Positions 6,024 through 13,753 of a stretch of DNA of 16,525 bases are shown piece after piece. Source of the stretch: Bacteroidales bacterium UBA1208 (lineage in GTDB: Bacteria; Bacteroidota; Bacteroidia; Bacteroidales; P3). Position 1 is the first letter of the stretch; each line of letters begins with the position of its first letter. The notes beneath the pieces were generated by a model. That model was not told the DNA's origin. It did not search any database and saw nothing but the letters and a program-made list of their open reading frames with translations. The stretch spans positions 1 to 16,525 of the forward strand of contig DBXQ01000113.1 in NCBI GenBank assembly GCA_002309955.1, written 5' to 3'. The translations under genes and the position numbers were made by a program.

Positions 6024-6902
6024 ATGTTTCACGTGAAACAAATTGAATATAAGGTTGAAACCATAAGTGAGTTACTACAGTTTCTGGTTGAAAAAATGCC
6101 AGATAGTAGTCGGTCGAAGATAAAAGAGTTGCTTGCACATCATGTGTGTGTTAATGGGAAAAGAGTAAGTCAATTTAATTATCCTTTACAACCCGGCATG
6201 TGTGTCACAATAGAAAAGACAGGATATAAAGAGCGTTTTAAACCACGCGAATTAGATATTGTTTATGAAGATGAGTACCTGTTTGTAATCAATAAACACG
6301 AAGGTTTATTGTCGTATAGTAAGAAAAGTACTGACAATACGGTTATCACTGAATTAAATAATTATTTGCATCGTACTCATCAGAAATGTAATGCTCACAT
6401 TGTACATAGGTTGGATCGTGATACATCGGGGTTGATGGTAGTGTCTAAATCAAAACAAGTATCACAAAAATTCGAGGCCGACTGGAAAGGAATTGTGTCT
6501 GACCGTGCATATGTTGCAGTGGCATGGGGCAAGGTTGACCCTCCGGAAGGTACTATCCGTTCATGGCTCACCGACGGTGAGTATTGTGTCCTTTCGTCTC
6601 CTACCGACAATGGTGGGAAATTGGCCATTACCCACTATAAGGTGGTGCAAACTTGCCGCCGTTATTCTTTGCTTGAATTACGTTTGGAAACAGGCCGACG
6701 CAACCAAATCAGAGTTCATCTTCGTGAAGAAAAACATCCTGTGGTTCATGATCCCATGTATGGATATAAGGACGACGTATCACCTATTGGTAGATTGGCT
6801 CTGCATGCATTTCGGTTGGGGTTCAAGCATCCTGTTACAGGCAAAAAAATGAAGTTCGAAACACCTTATCCTGCATCGTTTTTGAAATTAATGGAGTTGT
6901 AG
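6024..6902 (+). CDS. RluA-family RNA pseudouridine synthase
   Basis: This enzyme converts specific uridines in rRNA or tRNA to pseudouridine. The 292-residue protein has an N-terminal S4 RNA-binding domain (about residues 12-63: SRSKIKELLAHHVCVNGKRV) and a PseudoU_synth_2 catalytic domain. HRLDRDTSGL lies at 128-137, with Asp131 as the catalytic nucleophile. ETGRRNQIRVHL and HPVVHDPMYG follow, then RLALHAFRLGF, all in the right order. Whether it is RluA, RluC or RluD in target cannot be decided. The start is unusual: codons 1-6 (MFHVKQ) are dictated by an embedded parS palindrome. If a ParB protein binds there, it may reduce transcription of this gene. Confidence 0.93.
   Translation: MFHVKQIEYKVETISELLQFLVEKMPDSSRSKIKELLAHHVCVNGKRVSQFNYPLQPGMCVTIEKTGYKERFKPRELDIVYEDEYLFVINKHEGLLSYSKKSTDNTVITELNNYLHRTHQKCNAHIVHRLDRDTSGLMVVSKSKQVSQKFEADWKGIVSDRAYVAVAWGKVDPPEGTIRSWLTDGEYCVLSSPTDNGGKLAITHYKVVQTCRRYSLLELRLETGRRNQIRVHLREEKHPVVHDPMYGYKDDVSPIGRLALHAFRLGFKHPVTGKKMKFETPYPASFLKLMEL
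6025..6040. other. parS centromere-like ParB-binding site
   Basis: TGTTTCACGTGAAACA is a perfect 16-bp palindrome identical to the consensus chromosomal parS site described in Bacillus and widely conserved among bacteria. It starts one base into the ATG of the pseudouridine synthase gene. parS sites normally lie near the replication origin and load the ParB/SMC segregation machinery. No parA or parB gene is present in this window. Confidence 0.88.
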
Positions 6903-6954
6903 ACACAATATTTTTGACAAATGTACGTTGTATAGTTCTATTATTACTAAAAAA

Positions 6955-7647
6955 ATGAATAAAGTAATAAAATATACTTTCATATTAGGGATTGTGTTGC
7001 TGTTTCAAACCACAACAGCACAAGCTCAATTTCTTATGCCTATGGGTAGCGATACTATCCATTTGCCCAAGTGGGAACCTCACCTTGCTGTGACCACTGG
7101 TTTTATGGGATCCACAAATGGAGATAATCGGCTTTTCTCCTCTGTGTCGCCCTCTATTATTCATAGACCGAATGACAAATGGACAATAAGGGCAGGATTT
7201 CGCATTACATCCGATATGGGGCTCAATCCTCAATTCTCACTATCCAAACCTGCAAAAAATTTAGCTCCCTATAAACGCAATGGGGGAACAGGTCTTGCTT
7301 CGGCACATATTGAAGCTTACTATCGTGCAGGAAAAAATGTGTGGTTGGCTGCATCTATTTATCATCTTGGTGGGACTTATGCTCCGTTTTATGGATTTGC
7401 CAATGGTGAAGTATTGAATGTTTCGGCAACGGCTATTTCGGCTGCTGCCGCATTTCGTTTTAATGAAGAAAGCTTCTTGCAACTTTCTTTTACCGTGATT
7501 CGTGATCATTACGGCACCTTGCCATATATGTATCATGACTCGTGGATGCATGGTGGTTTTGGCTCTTGGGGTATGTATACTTCGCCAACCGATTACTACC
7601 GTTTAGCCACACCGTTCAATCCCTATTATATGGGAGGACTATATTAA
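6955..7647 (+). CDS. Exported hypothetical protein, possibly an outer-membrane beta-barrel
   Basis: I do not recognise a named family. The 230-residue product (start at 6955; the frame is open to 6928 but MNKVIKYT begins a clear signal peptide) has a basic N-terminus, a hydrophobic core at residues 9-17 and a likely signal peptidase I site after AQA (22-24). The mature part alternates polar and apolar residues with many Tyr, Phe, Trp and Gly, for example WTIRAGFRITSDMG and NVWLAASIYHLGGTYAP. It ends in an aromatic-rich tail, FNPYYMGGLY. This fits a small outer-membrane or periplasmic beta-rich protein. It lies 17 bases before the DUF4290 gene, so the two and murA are probably one transcript. 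Confidence 0.75.
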   Translation: MNKVIKYTFILGIVLLFQTTTAQAQFLMPMGSDTIHLPKWEPHLAVTTGFMGSTNGDNRLFSSVSPSIIHRPNDKWTIRAGFRITSDMGLNPQFSLSKPAKNLAPYKRNGGTGLASAHIEAYYRAGKNVWLAASIYHLGGTYAPFYGFANGEVLNVSATAISAAAAFRFNEESFLQLSFTVIRDHYGTLPYMYHDSWMHGGFGSWGMYTSPTDYYRLATPFNPYYMGGLY

Positions 7648-7664
7648 ACTAAAAAACAAACAAA

Positions 7665-8279
7665 ATGGAATACAACACTCAACGCACCAAGTTAAAAATT
7701 AATGATTACGGGCGTAACATATATAAGTTAATCCAGTACACTAAAACTGTCGAGGATCGCGAGAAGCGAAATCAAATGGCTTCTGCAATTGTTGATATTA
7801 TGGCTCAGAACAGCCCTGATTCAAAGGATGCGGAAGATTACAAACGTAAATATTGGGTTCATTTGATGATTTTGGCCAATTGGGAATTGGACGTGGATAT
7901 CCCTTACCAAATCACAAGTGAAGAAACAGTGGAATTTGAGCCTCAAGCTATAGAGTATCATCGCGAGAATATCCATTTCCGTCATTATGGATCCATTATG
8001 GAGAAAATGGTCAAGCGTGTGGCAGAATATCCTGAAGGGGAGGAACGCGATGAGCTCATCAAGCTGATAGCCCATGCTATGAAACGCGACTATCTTTTGT
8101 GGAATAGCGACACGGTAGAAGACAGTGTAATCCGTTTACAGCTTGAAAATCTTTCAAACGACAACATTCACCTGCCCGAAGATTTCCAGTTTAAAGATTT
8201 TCGCGACTATCTGAAAGGAACTGATGAGGAGCGCCGGTCTAATGGTACCCACAAGAAAAAGAAGAAAAAGAAGAAATAA
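7665..8279 (+). CDS. DUF4290 family protein with lysine tail
   Basis: This 204-residue protein matches the Bacteroidetes-specific DUF4290 family, which has no known function. The family-typical opening (YNTQRTKLKINDYGRNIYKL) and the helical middle with DYKRKYWVHLMILANWELDVDIPY are visible. There is no signal peptide or membrane segment, so it should be cytoplasmic. The last eight residues are all lysine, following GTH, a charged tail that could contact nucleic acid or ribosomes. Genes of this family often precede murA in Bacteroidetes, as here with an 11-base gap. That conserved linkage hints at a role tied to cell envelope or growth, but nothing in the sequence proves it. Confidence 0.88.
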   Translation: MEYNTQRTKLKINDYGRNIYKLIQYTKTVEDREKRNQMASAIVDIMAQNSPDSKDAEDYKRKYWVHLMILANWELDVDIPYQITSEETVEFEPQAIEYHRENIHFRHYGSIMEKMVKRVAEYPEGEERDELIKLIAHAMKRDYLLWNSDTVEDSVIRLQLENLSNDNIHLPEDFQFKDFRDYLKGTDEERRSNGTHKKKKKKKK

Positions 8280-8290
8280 TCCTGTCAGTC

Positions 8291-9616
8291 ATGTCCTCAT
8301 TCGAAATATTAGGCGGCCACAAACTTCATGGTACTATCCATCCGCAAGGTGCCAAAAACGAAGCCTTGCAGGTGATATGTGCTGTTTTGTTGACCAGCGA
8401 CAAAGTTATTATAGACAATATTCCCGACATACGCGATGTCAATAAACTCATCAGTCTTTTACAGTTGCTCGGTGTAAAGGTGAAGCGCCTTAACGATGAC
8501 AGTGCCCTCCTCACAGAAGGTCGTAGCTATGAGTTTCAAGCAGATGATGTAAACCTTGATGTGCTGGAAAGCGAAGAATTTGCCCAGCAAGCCGCAGCCT
8601 TGCGCGGGTCGATCATGGTTGTCGGGCCATTGCTTTCGCGTTATGGCAAAGCTCTTGTGCCACAGCCGGGAGGAGATAAGATTGGCCGTCGCCGTCTTGA
8701 TACCCATTTCCTCGGTATGGAAAAGCTCGGTGCCACGGTGACCTATCGTCGTGGTGGATATCTTGTCGAGGCCAAGAGTCTGCAAGGATGCTACATGTTG
8801 CTTGATGAAGCTTCTGTCACAGGCACAGCCAACATCATTATGGCTTCTGTTATGGCCAAAGGTACAACCACTATCATGAATGCTGCTTGCGAGCCGTATA
8901 TTTATCAACTCTGCAAAATGCTCAACAGCATGGGAGCCGACATTTCAGGTGTGGGTTCCAATTTGCTTACCATTCAAGGAGTCTCCGAGTTGCATGGCTG
9001 CAGTCATCGTCTGTTGCCCGATATGATTGAGGTGGGTTCGTTCATTGGCATGGCTGCCATGACACAGAGCGACATAACAATTCCCAATGTAGGGATTGAA
9101 CATCTGGGACTTATCCCGAAGGTGTTTCGCCGGTTGGGAATCGAAGTATGGCAACGGGGCGACGACCTCTTTGTCCCGTCACAAGACCATTACGAGATTG
9201 AGCGTTTCATGGATGGTTCCATTATGACTATTGCCGACGCCCCTTGGCCAGGTTTCACCCCTGATCTTATCAGCATAGCTCTTGTTGTAGCCACTCAGGC
9301 ACGGGGCAGCGTACTCATTCATCAAAAAATGTTTGAGAGTCGTCTGTTCTTTGTTGACAAACTCATTGATATGGGTGCCCAGATTATTCTTTGTGATCCT
9401 CACCGTGCCACTGTCATCGGCTTAGACCAACAGCACAGGCTACGGGGTGTCCGCATGTCTTCGCCCGATATCCGTGCAGGTGTCGCCCTGCTCATTGCAG
9501 CTCTCTCGGCCGAAGGCAAAAGCCGCATCGATAATATTGAACAGATTGACCGGGGTTACCAGCACATCGACCAAAGGCTTCGTATCCTCGGTGCTGATAT
9601 TAAACGTATTGATTAA
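8291..9616 (+). CDS. murA: UDP-N-acetylglucosamine 1-carboxyvinyltransferase (Asp-type MurA)
   Basis: MurA transfers the enolpyruvyl group from phosphoenolpyruvate to UDP-GlcNAc, the first committed step of peptidoglycan synthesis, in the cytoplasm. The 441-residue protein has the EPSP-synthase-like double fold. Lys22-Asn23 in QGAKNEAL are the conserved substrate-binding residues and DEASVTGTANIIMA is also typical. The active-site loop reads PGGDKIGRRRLDTH, with Asp129 (codon at 8675-8677) where E. coli has Cys115, the residue alkylated by fosfomycin. The Cys-to-Asp form occurs naturally in mycobacteria and chlamydia and keeps activity while resisting the drug. The gene follows DUF4290 by 11 bases and precedes the PHP phosphatase by 25. 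Confidence 0.96.
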   Translation: MSSFEILGGHKLHGTIHPQGAKNEALQVICAVLLTSDKVIIDNIPDIRDVNKLISLLQLLGVKVKRLNDDSALLTEGRSYEFQADDVNLDVLESEEFAQQAAALRGSIMVVGPLLSRYGKALVPQPGGDKIGRRRLDTHFLGMEKLGATVTYRRGGYLVEAKSLQGCYMLLDEASVTGTANIIMASVMAKGTTTIMNAACEPYIYQLCKMLNSMGADISGVGSNLLTIQGVSELHGCSHRLLPDMIEVGSFIGMAAMTQSDITIPNVGIEHLGLIPKVFRRLGIEVWQRGDDLFVPSQDHYEIERFMDGSIMTIADAPWPGFTPDLISIALVVATQARGSVLIHQKMFESRLFFVDKLIDMGAQIILCDPHRATVIGLDQQHRLRGVRMSSPDIRAGVALLIAALSAEGKSRIDNIEQIDRGYQHIDQRLRILGADIKRID

Positions 9617-9641
9617 TTATTATCCGTAATACCATATTGTT

Positions 9642-10421
9642 ATGTTTGAATTCCTTAAGCCCAAACCCAAAACAGCCATCCCCACCTTTGCACCTCTTGG
9701 CATAGATATTCATTGCCATATGTTGCCGGGGGTTGACGACGGATCAAAAAGCAACGAAGAATCCTTGGCATGCTTGAAAGTGATGCGCGATGCAGGTTTC
9801 GAAAAAGTAATATGCACTCCTCACTACCAGTATCCCCGATTCCCCAATGTCGAATCCGACATCCAGAATCGTTATGACAGTATGCTGCTCGACTTTACCA
9901 GCCTCAATGCCCAAAACATCCCCCAGATGATAGGTGTTGCTGGTGAGTATCGTGTTGACAGTGGTTTTTCCGACCGAATCAAAAATAACCAATTCCTTCT
10001 CGTAGGTGGTAAATACCTTCTCACAGAATTCTCCCTCCATCAACAGGTGATAGGTCTCGACCAAGTAATGTTCGACCTTCAGATGAAGAACTACGAAATC
10101 ATTCTTGCCCATCCCGAGCGCTACCCCTACTACAGCAGTGCATCGTCCAAACTGCAGCATCTCAAAGACATGGGTGTATACTTCCAAGTCAATATCCTTT
10201 CACTCATTGGTTTCTACGGCGAAGGTCCGCGTCGCAAAGCTTTCGAGATGATAGAAAAAGGTTGGGTAGAATTCTTAGGTACCGACATGCACAACACGCT
10301 CTACGCCCAAGCCCTCATCGATGCAACTCACGACCGCAAAATCATCAAACTTATAGAGAAACATCAATTCCTCAATAGTCAGGTAGGTAGTAAAGAACCT
10401 ATCAAAACCAATAAAATCTAA
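9642..10421 (+). CDS. CpsB/YwqE-family PHP tyrosine-protein phosphatase
   Basis: This family is metal-dependent PHP hydrolases that remove phosphate from tyrosine residues, often on bacterial tyrosine kinases controlling capsule or exopolysaccharide. The 259-residue protein carries the metal-binding set in order: DIHCHMLPGVDDG (His24, His26), CTPHYQYP (His61), GEYRVD (Glu102), LAHPERYPYY (His157) and GTDMHN (Asp215, His217). Length and motifs fit the family throughout. No capsule cluster or tyrosine kinase lies nearby; instead it sits between murA and purB, one base before the latter. Its partner kinase, if any, must be encoded elsewhere. Other PHP hydrolase activities (histidinol phosphatase-like) are less likely given the GVDDGS motif. 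Confidence 0.88.
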   Translation: MFEFLKPKPKTAIPTFAPLGIDIHCHMLPGVDDGSKSNEESLACLKVMRDAGFEKVICTPHYQYPRFPNVESDIQNRYDSMLLDFTSLNAQNIPQMIGVAGEYRVDSGFSDRIKNNQFLLVGGKYLLTEFSLHQQVIGLDQVMFDLQMKNYEIILAHPERYPYYSSASSKLQHLKDMGVYFQVNILSLIGFYGEGPRRKAFEMIEKGWVEFLGTDMHNTLYAQALIDATHDRKIIKLIEKHQFLNSQVGSKEPIKTNKI

Positions 10422-10422
10422 T

Positions 10423-11787
10423 ATGAACAGTCTCAATGCCATCTCTCCTATCGACGGCCGCTACCGCAGCAAAGTGGAACCTTTGGCTGATTATTTCTCC
10501 GAGGGTGCACTTATCCGGTATCGTGTCCGTATCGAAATCGAATATTTCATTGCCTTAGGCAGTCTTCCTCAATTGCCTCTCCATGCTCTTTTTGCCCAGC
10601 GTGCCGATCTTGCTGAGCAGTTGCGTAGCATCTATCATAATTTCTCAGAACAGGATGCTCTCGAAGTCAAAGAGATAGAGAAAACCACCAACCACGATGT
10701 CAAAGCCGTGGAATACTTTATCAAACGGCACTTCGACGCCATGGGGCTTGAGCAATATAAGGAATTCATCCATTTTGGCCTCACCTCACAAGACATCAAC
10801 AATACCTCTGTTCCTCTCTCGCTTAAGGAATGCCACGAACAAGTATTGTTGCCTGGCTATCGGGCCATCCTTGACATCCTTAAAGAGCTTGCTCATCAAT
10901 GGGCCGACATCCCCATGCTCGCCCATACCCATGGTCAACCAGCTTCTCCCACCTCATTGGGTAAAGAACTCATGGTTTTTGCCTATCGCATGAGCAGGCA
11001 GATGGATTATTTCAACCAAATCCCCTTCTCAGCCAAATTTGGCGGTGCTACCGGCAATTTCAACGCCCATCTTGTTGCTTACCCTGATATCAATTGGTGC
11101 GAATTCGGCAACAAGTTCGTGGCTCAACACTTGGGATTGGAACGCCTGCAATATACCACCCAGATTGAAAACTACGACAACATGGCCGCCTATTTCGACA
11201 ACTGTAAGCGCATCAATGTCATCCTTATCGACCTCTGTCGCGACATCTGGACCTATATCTCCATGGAGTATTTCAAACAGAAAATCAAAGCCGGCGAAGT
11301 AGGCTCTTCAGCCATGCCCCACAAAGTCAACCCCATCGACTTTGAGAATGCCGAAGGCAACCTCGGTCTGGCCAATGCTGTCTTTGAACATCTCAGCCAT
11401 AAACTACCCGTCTCCCGTCTGCAACGCGACCTCACCGACTCCACCGTCAGCCGCAACATAGGTGTCCCCATTGCCCACACACTCATCTCTATAGCCTCCC
11501 TGCAAAAGGGGCTGGGCAAACTCATCCTCAACGAGCAAGCCATCTACAACGACCTTGAAAACAACTGGGCTGTGGTGGCCGAAGCCATCCAGACCATTCT
11601 TCGTTCTGTTGGCTACCCCAATCCTTACGAAACCCTCAAGCAGCTCACCCGTACCAACTCGAAAGTTACTGCTCAGACCATCGCAGAATTCGTCGATACA
11701 CTTCAAGTCAACGACACCGTTAAGGAACGTATTCGTTCCATAACGCCACACAATTATGTTGGCTACACTTTGAAAACTATTAGCTAA
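10423..11787 (+). CDS. purB: Adenylosuccinate lyase
   Basis: PurB catalyses two fumarate-releasing steps: SAICAR to AICAR in purine synthesis, and adenylosuccinate to AMP. The 454-residue protein resembles the E. coli type (456) from its first residues (NAISPIDGRYRSKVEPL). HFGLTSQDINNT is at 117-128. THGQPASPTSLGKE holds His170, matching the general acid His171 of E. coli. The fumarase-superfamily signature GSSAMPHKVNPIDFEN (294-309) contains Ser295, the catalytic base in the mobile loop. It starts 2 bases after the phosphatase stop codon, suggesting coupled translation. A 48-base T-rich gap without a hairpin follows. Confidence 0.97.
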   Translation: MNSLNAISPIDGRYRSKVEPLADYFSEGALIRYRVRIEIEYFIALGSLPQLPLHALFAQRADLAEQLRSIYHNFSEQDALEVKEIEKTTNHDVKAVEYFIKRHFDAMGLEQYKEFIHFGLTSQDINNTSVPLSLKECHEQVLLPGYRAILDILKELAHQWADIPMLAHTHGQPASPTSLGKELMVFAYRMSRQMDYFNQIPFSAKFGGATGNFNAHLVAYPDINWCEFGNKFVAQHLGLERLQYTTQIENYDNMAAYFDNCKRINVILIDLCRDIWTYISMEYFKQKIKAGEVGSSAMPHKVNPIDFENAEGNLGLANAVFEHLSHKLPVSRLQRDLTDSTVSRNIGVPIAHTLISIASLQKGLGKLILNEQAIYNDLENNWAVVAEAIQTILRSVGYPNPYETLKQLTRTNSKVTAQTIAEFVDTLQVNDTVKERIRSITPHNYVGYTLKTIS

Positions 11788-11835
11788 AACATCCTATAGC
11801 TTTTAGTTTTTAGTTTTTACTTTTTTGCTGAAAAA

Positions 11836-13644
11836 ATGTCATTCACCCTACACCATGCCCGCCCCTATGCTGCCCGATTGGCGGCATATGGGCTTTTTGT
11901 GGTGCTTTCGGTAGTCTTCACCATGGCTACCGCGCTCTCGGTGGCCGACTTCGTAAAAATCCTTTTCCCTCCAGCCGAAACCCCTACGGCTCTTCCTTCT
12001 GCCAATGTAAACCTCCTTTCCCAAGGACTGCAGACCCTCTACGACTGGCTCATCGTCTATGGCCCCAAACACGCACTCGTCTATTTCTCTCTTTTGTTGC
12101 TGGGGCTCTACGCCTTCAAAAATGTTTTTAACTATCTCTCTCTTGTCCAGATTTCCATAGTCCGTTCCCATATTGTCTGTGACCTTCGCAGTAAACTCTT
12201 CCGTAAAGTGCTCAACCTCCCTATCTCTTATTTTGGCACCCATCGCCGGGGCGATGTCCTTGCTCGTTTCGCTGGCGATGTCACCGAATACGACCAGAGC
12301 ACCCTTGGTTCCCTTCAGCAGCTTTTTTCGGCCATTGTAAGCATCGTGCTCTACATTGCCATGCTTTTCTATATCAGCGCTAAGCTCACCCTCTTTGTCA
12401 TGCTCATGCTTCCTGTGGTGGCATTTGTCATCTCGGGCATATCTCATAGGCTTCGTCGCGAGTCGGTTGAGCTCCAGCAGCGCAACTCCTTCCTCATGTC
12501 GCTTATGGAGGAGACCATCATCGGACTCAAAGTCATCAAAGCCTACACTGCCATCGAATTCTCCAACCGCCGTTTCCGACAGGCCGATGCTCGCTATGCC
12601 CGTCTTCGTACCCGCGTGTTGCGACGTGTCGACCTCTCTTCACCAGTCAGCGACTTCCTCGGCAACTGCGTGGTCATCGGCATTCTTCTTTTTGGATCCT
12701 CACTCGTGCTGCAAGGTGATGTCGGCATCACTCCCGACCTCTTTGTTTCCTACATCATGATGTTCGTACTCATGATACCTCCGGCAAAAGAACTCACTAC
12801 CGCCATTTCTCAAATCAAAAAGGGCAGGGCCTGCACCGACCGTCTCATGCAGTTCCTTCAAATGGACGAAGTCCGACCCGACCTGCCCGAAGCACAACCC
12901 TTCATTGGACTCCGGCACCAGATTGAGTTCCGCCACGTCCATTTCAGCTACAATCCAGGTACCGAAGTGCTTACCGACATCAATCTCACCATTCCGCGTG
13001 GAGCCACTGTTGCGCTTGTGGGTAGTTCCGGCTCAGGCAAATCCACCCTTGCCGACCTTCTCATGCGATTCCATGAACCCTCATCGGGCCAAATACTCAT
13101 CGATGGCTGTCCCATCCAGCAGTTTAGTACCTCCTCGCTCCGGCAGCACATAGGTGTTGTTGAACAGCACACATTCCTGTTCAACGACACCGTCCGGCAC
13201 AACATCTCCTACGGCACTCCCCGTGCCACCCGGCAGCAAATCGAACAAGCGGCGCAAATTGCCCAGGCCCACGACTTCATCCTTCAGCTCCCCCAAGCCT
13301 ACGATACCCCCATCGGCGACAGCGGTGCTCTCCTCAGTGGTGGGCAACGTCAACGCATCAGCATCGCCCGTGCCGTTCTCCTCCAGCCCGACCTCCTCAT
13401 TCTCGACGAAGCCACCAGTGCCCTCGACACCGAAAGTGAAGCCCTCGTCCGCCAATCCCTTCAAACGCTTCTCACCGGGCGTACAGCCCTTGTCATTGCC
13501 CATCGCCTTTCCACAGTGGCAGCTGCCCAGCTTATTGTGGTTCTCGAAGGCGGCCGCATAGTCGAAAGCGGAACCCACCAGCAACTTCTCCAACTGCAGG
13601 GACGCTATTGCCAACTCGTCAAAAACTCTGCTCTGCTAAACTAA
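11836..13644 (+). CDS. ABC exporter, fused membrane and ATPase domains (MsbA/LmrA-like)
   Basis: This 602-residue half-transporter would work as a homodimer in the inner membrane, exporting lipid or another hydrophobic substrate. The N-terminal half has about six membrane segments (roughly residues 14-38, 80-102, 163-182, 186-205, 272-293 and 303-320). The ATPase half has Walker A GSSGSGKST (396-404), a Q-loop in VVEQHTFLFN, the signature LSGGQ (500-504), Walker B LLILDE with Asp524 and Glu525, and the H-loop His556 in AHRLS. All catalytic residues are intact. The substrate cannot be read from sequence. MsbA-type lipid A transport is possible, but many paralogues exist in Bacteroidetes. Codon use is strongly C-ended, unlike nadA. 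Confidence 0.93.
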   Translation: MSFTLHHARPYAARLAAYGLFVVLSVVFTMATALSVADFVKILFPPAETPTALPSANVNLLSQGLQTLYDWLIVYGPKHALVYFSLLLLGLYAFKNVFNYLSLVQISIVRSHIVCDLRSKLFRKVLNLPISYFGTHRRGDVLARFAGDVTEYDQSTLGSLQQLFSAIVSIVLYIAMLFYISAKLTLFVMLMLPVVAFVISGISHRLRRESVELQQRNSFLMSLMEETIIGLKVIKAYTAIEFSNRRFRQADARYARLRTRVLRRVDLSSPVSDFLGNCVVIGILLFGSSLVLQGDVGITPDLFVSYIMMFVLMIPPAKELTTAISQIKKGRACTDRLMQFLQMDEVRPDLPEAQPFIGLRHQIEFRHVHFSYNPGTEVLTDINLTIPRGATVALVGSSGSGKSTLADLLMRFHEPSSGQILIDGCPIQQFSTSSLRQHIGVVEQHTFLFNDTVRHNISYGTPRATRQQIEQAAQIAQAHDFILQLPQAYDTPIGDSGALLSGGQRQRISIARAVLLQPDLLILDEATSALDTESEALVRQSLQTLLTGRTALVIAHRLSTVAAAQLIVVLEGGRIVESGTHQQLLQLQGRYCQLVKNSALLN

Positions 13645-13753
13645 TAACTCATTGCAAGTTTTGGTTCCATGCTTTGGTTCTACCCACAATACGCATCTTT
13701 ACAACGGGTTTCAACTCAAGAGACACTGTTTTTATCTTAATATATTGCAGAAA

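Noticed and set aside
11848..12447. Minus-strand open frame opposite the ABC exporter (and similar long antisense frames under purB, the secreted-protein gene and nadK)
   Set aside because: These are antisense frames kept open by C-ended codon use in the real genes; none shows a recognisable domain.
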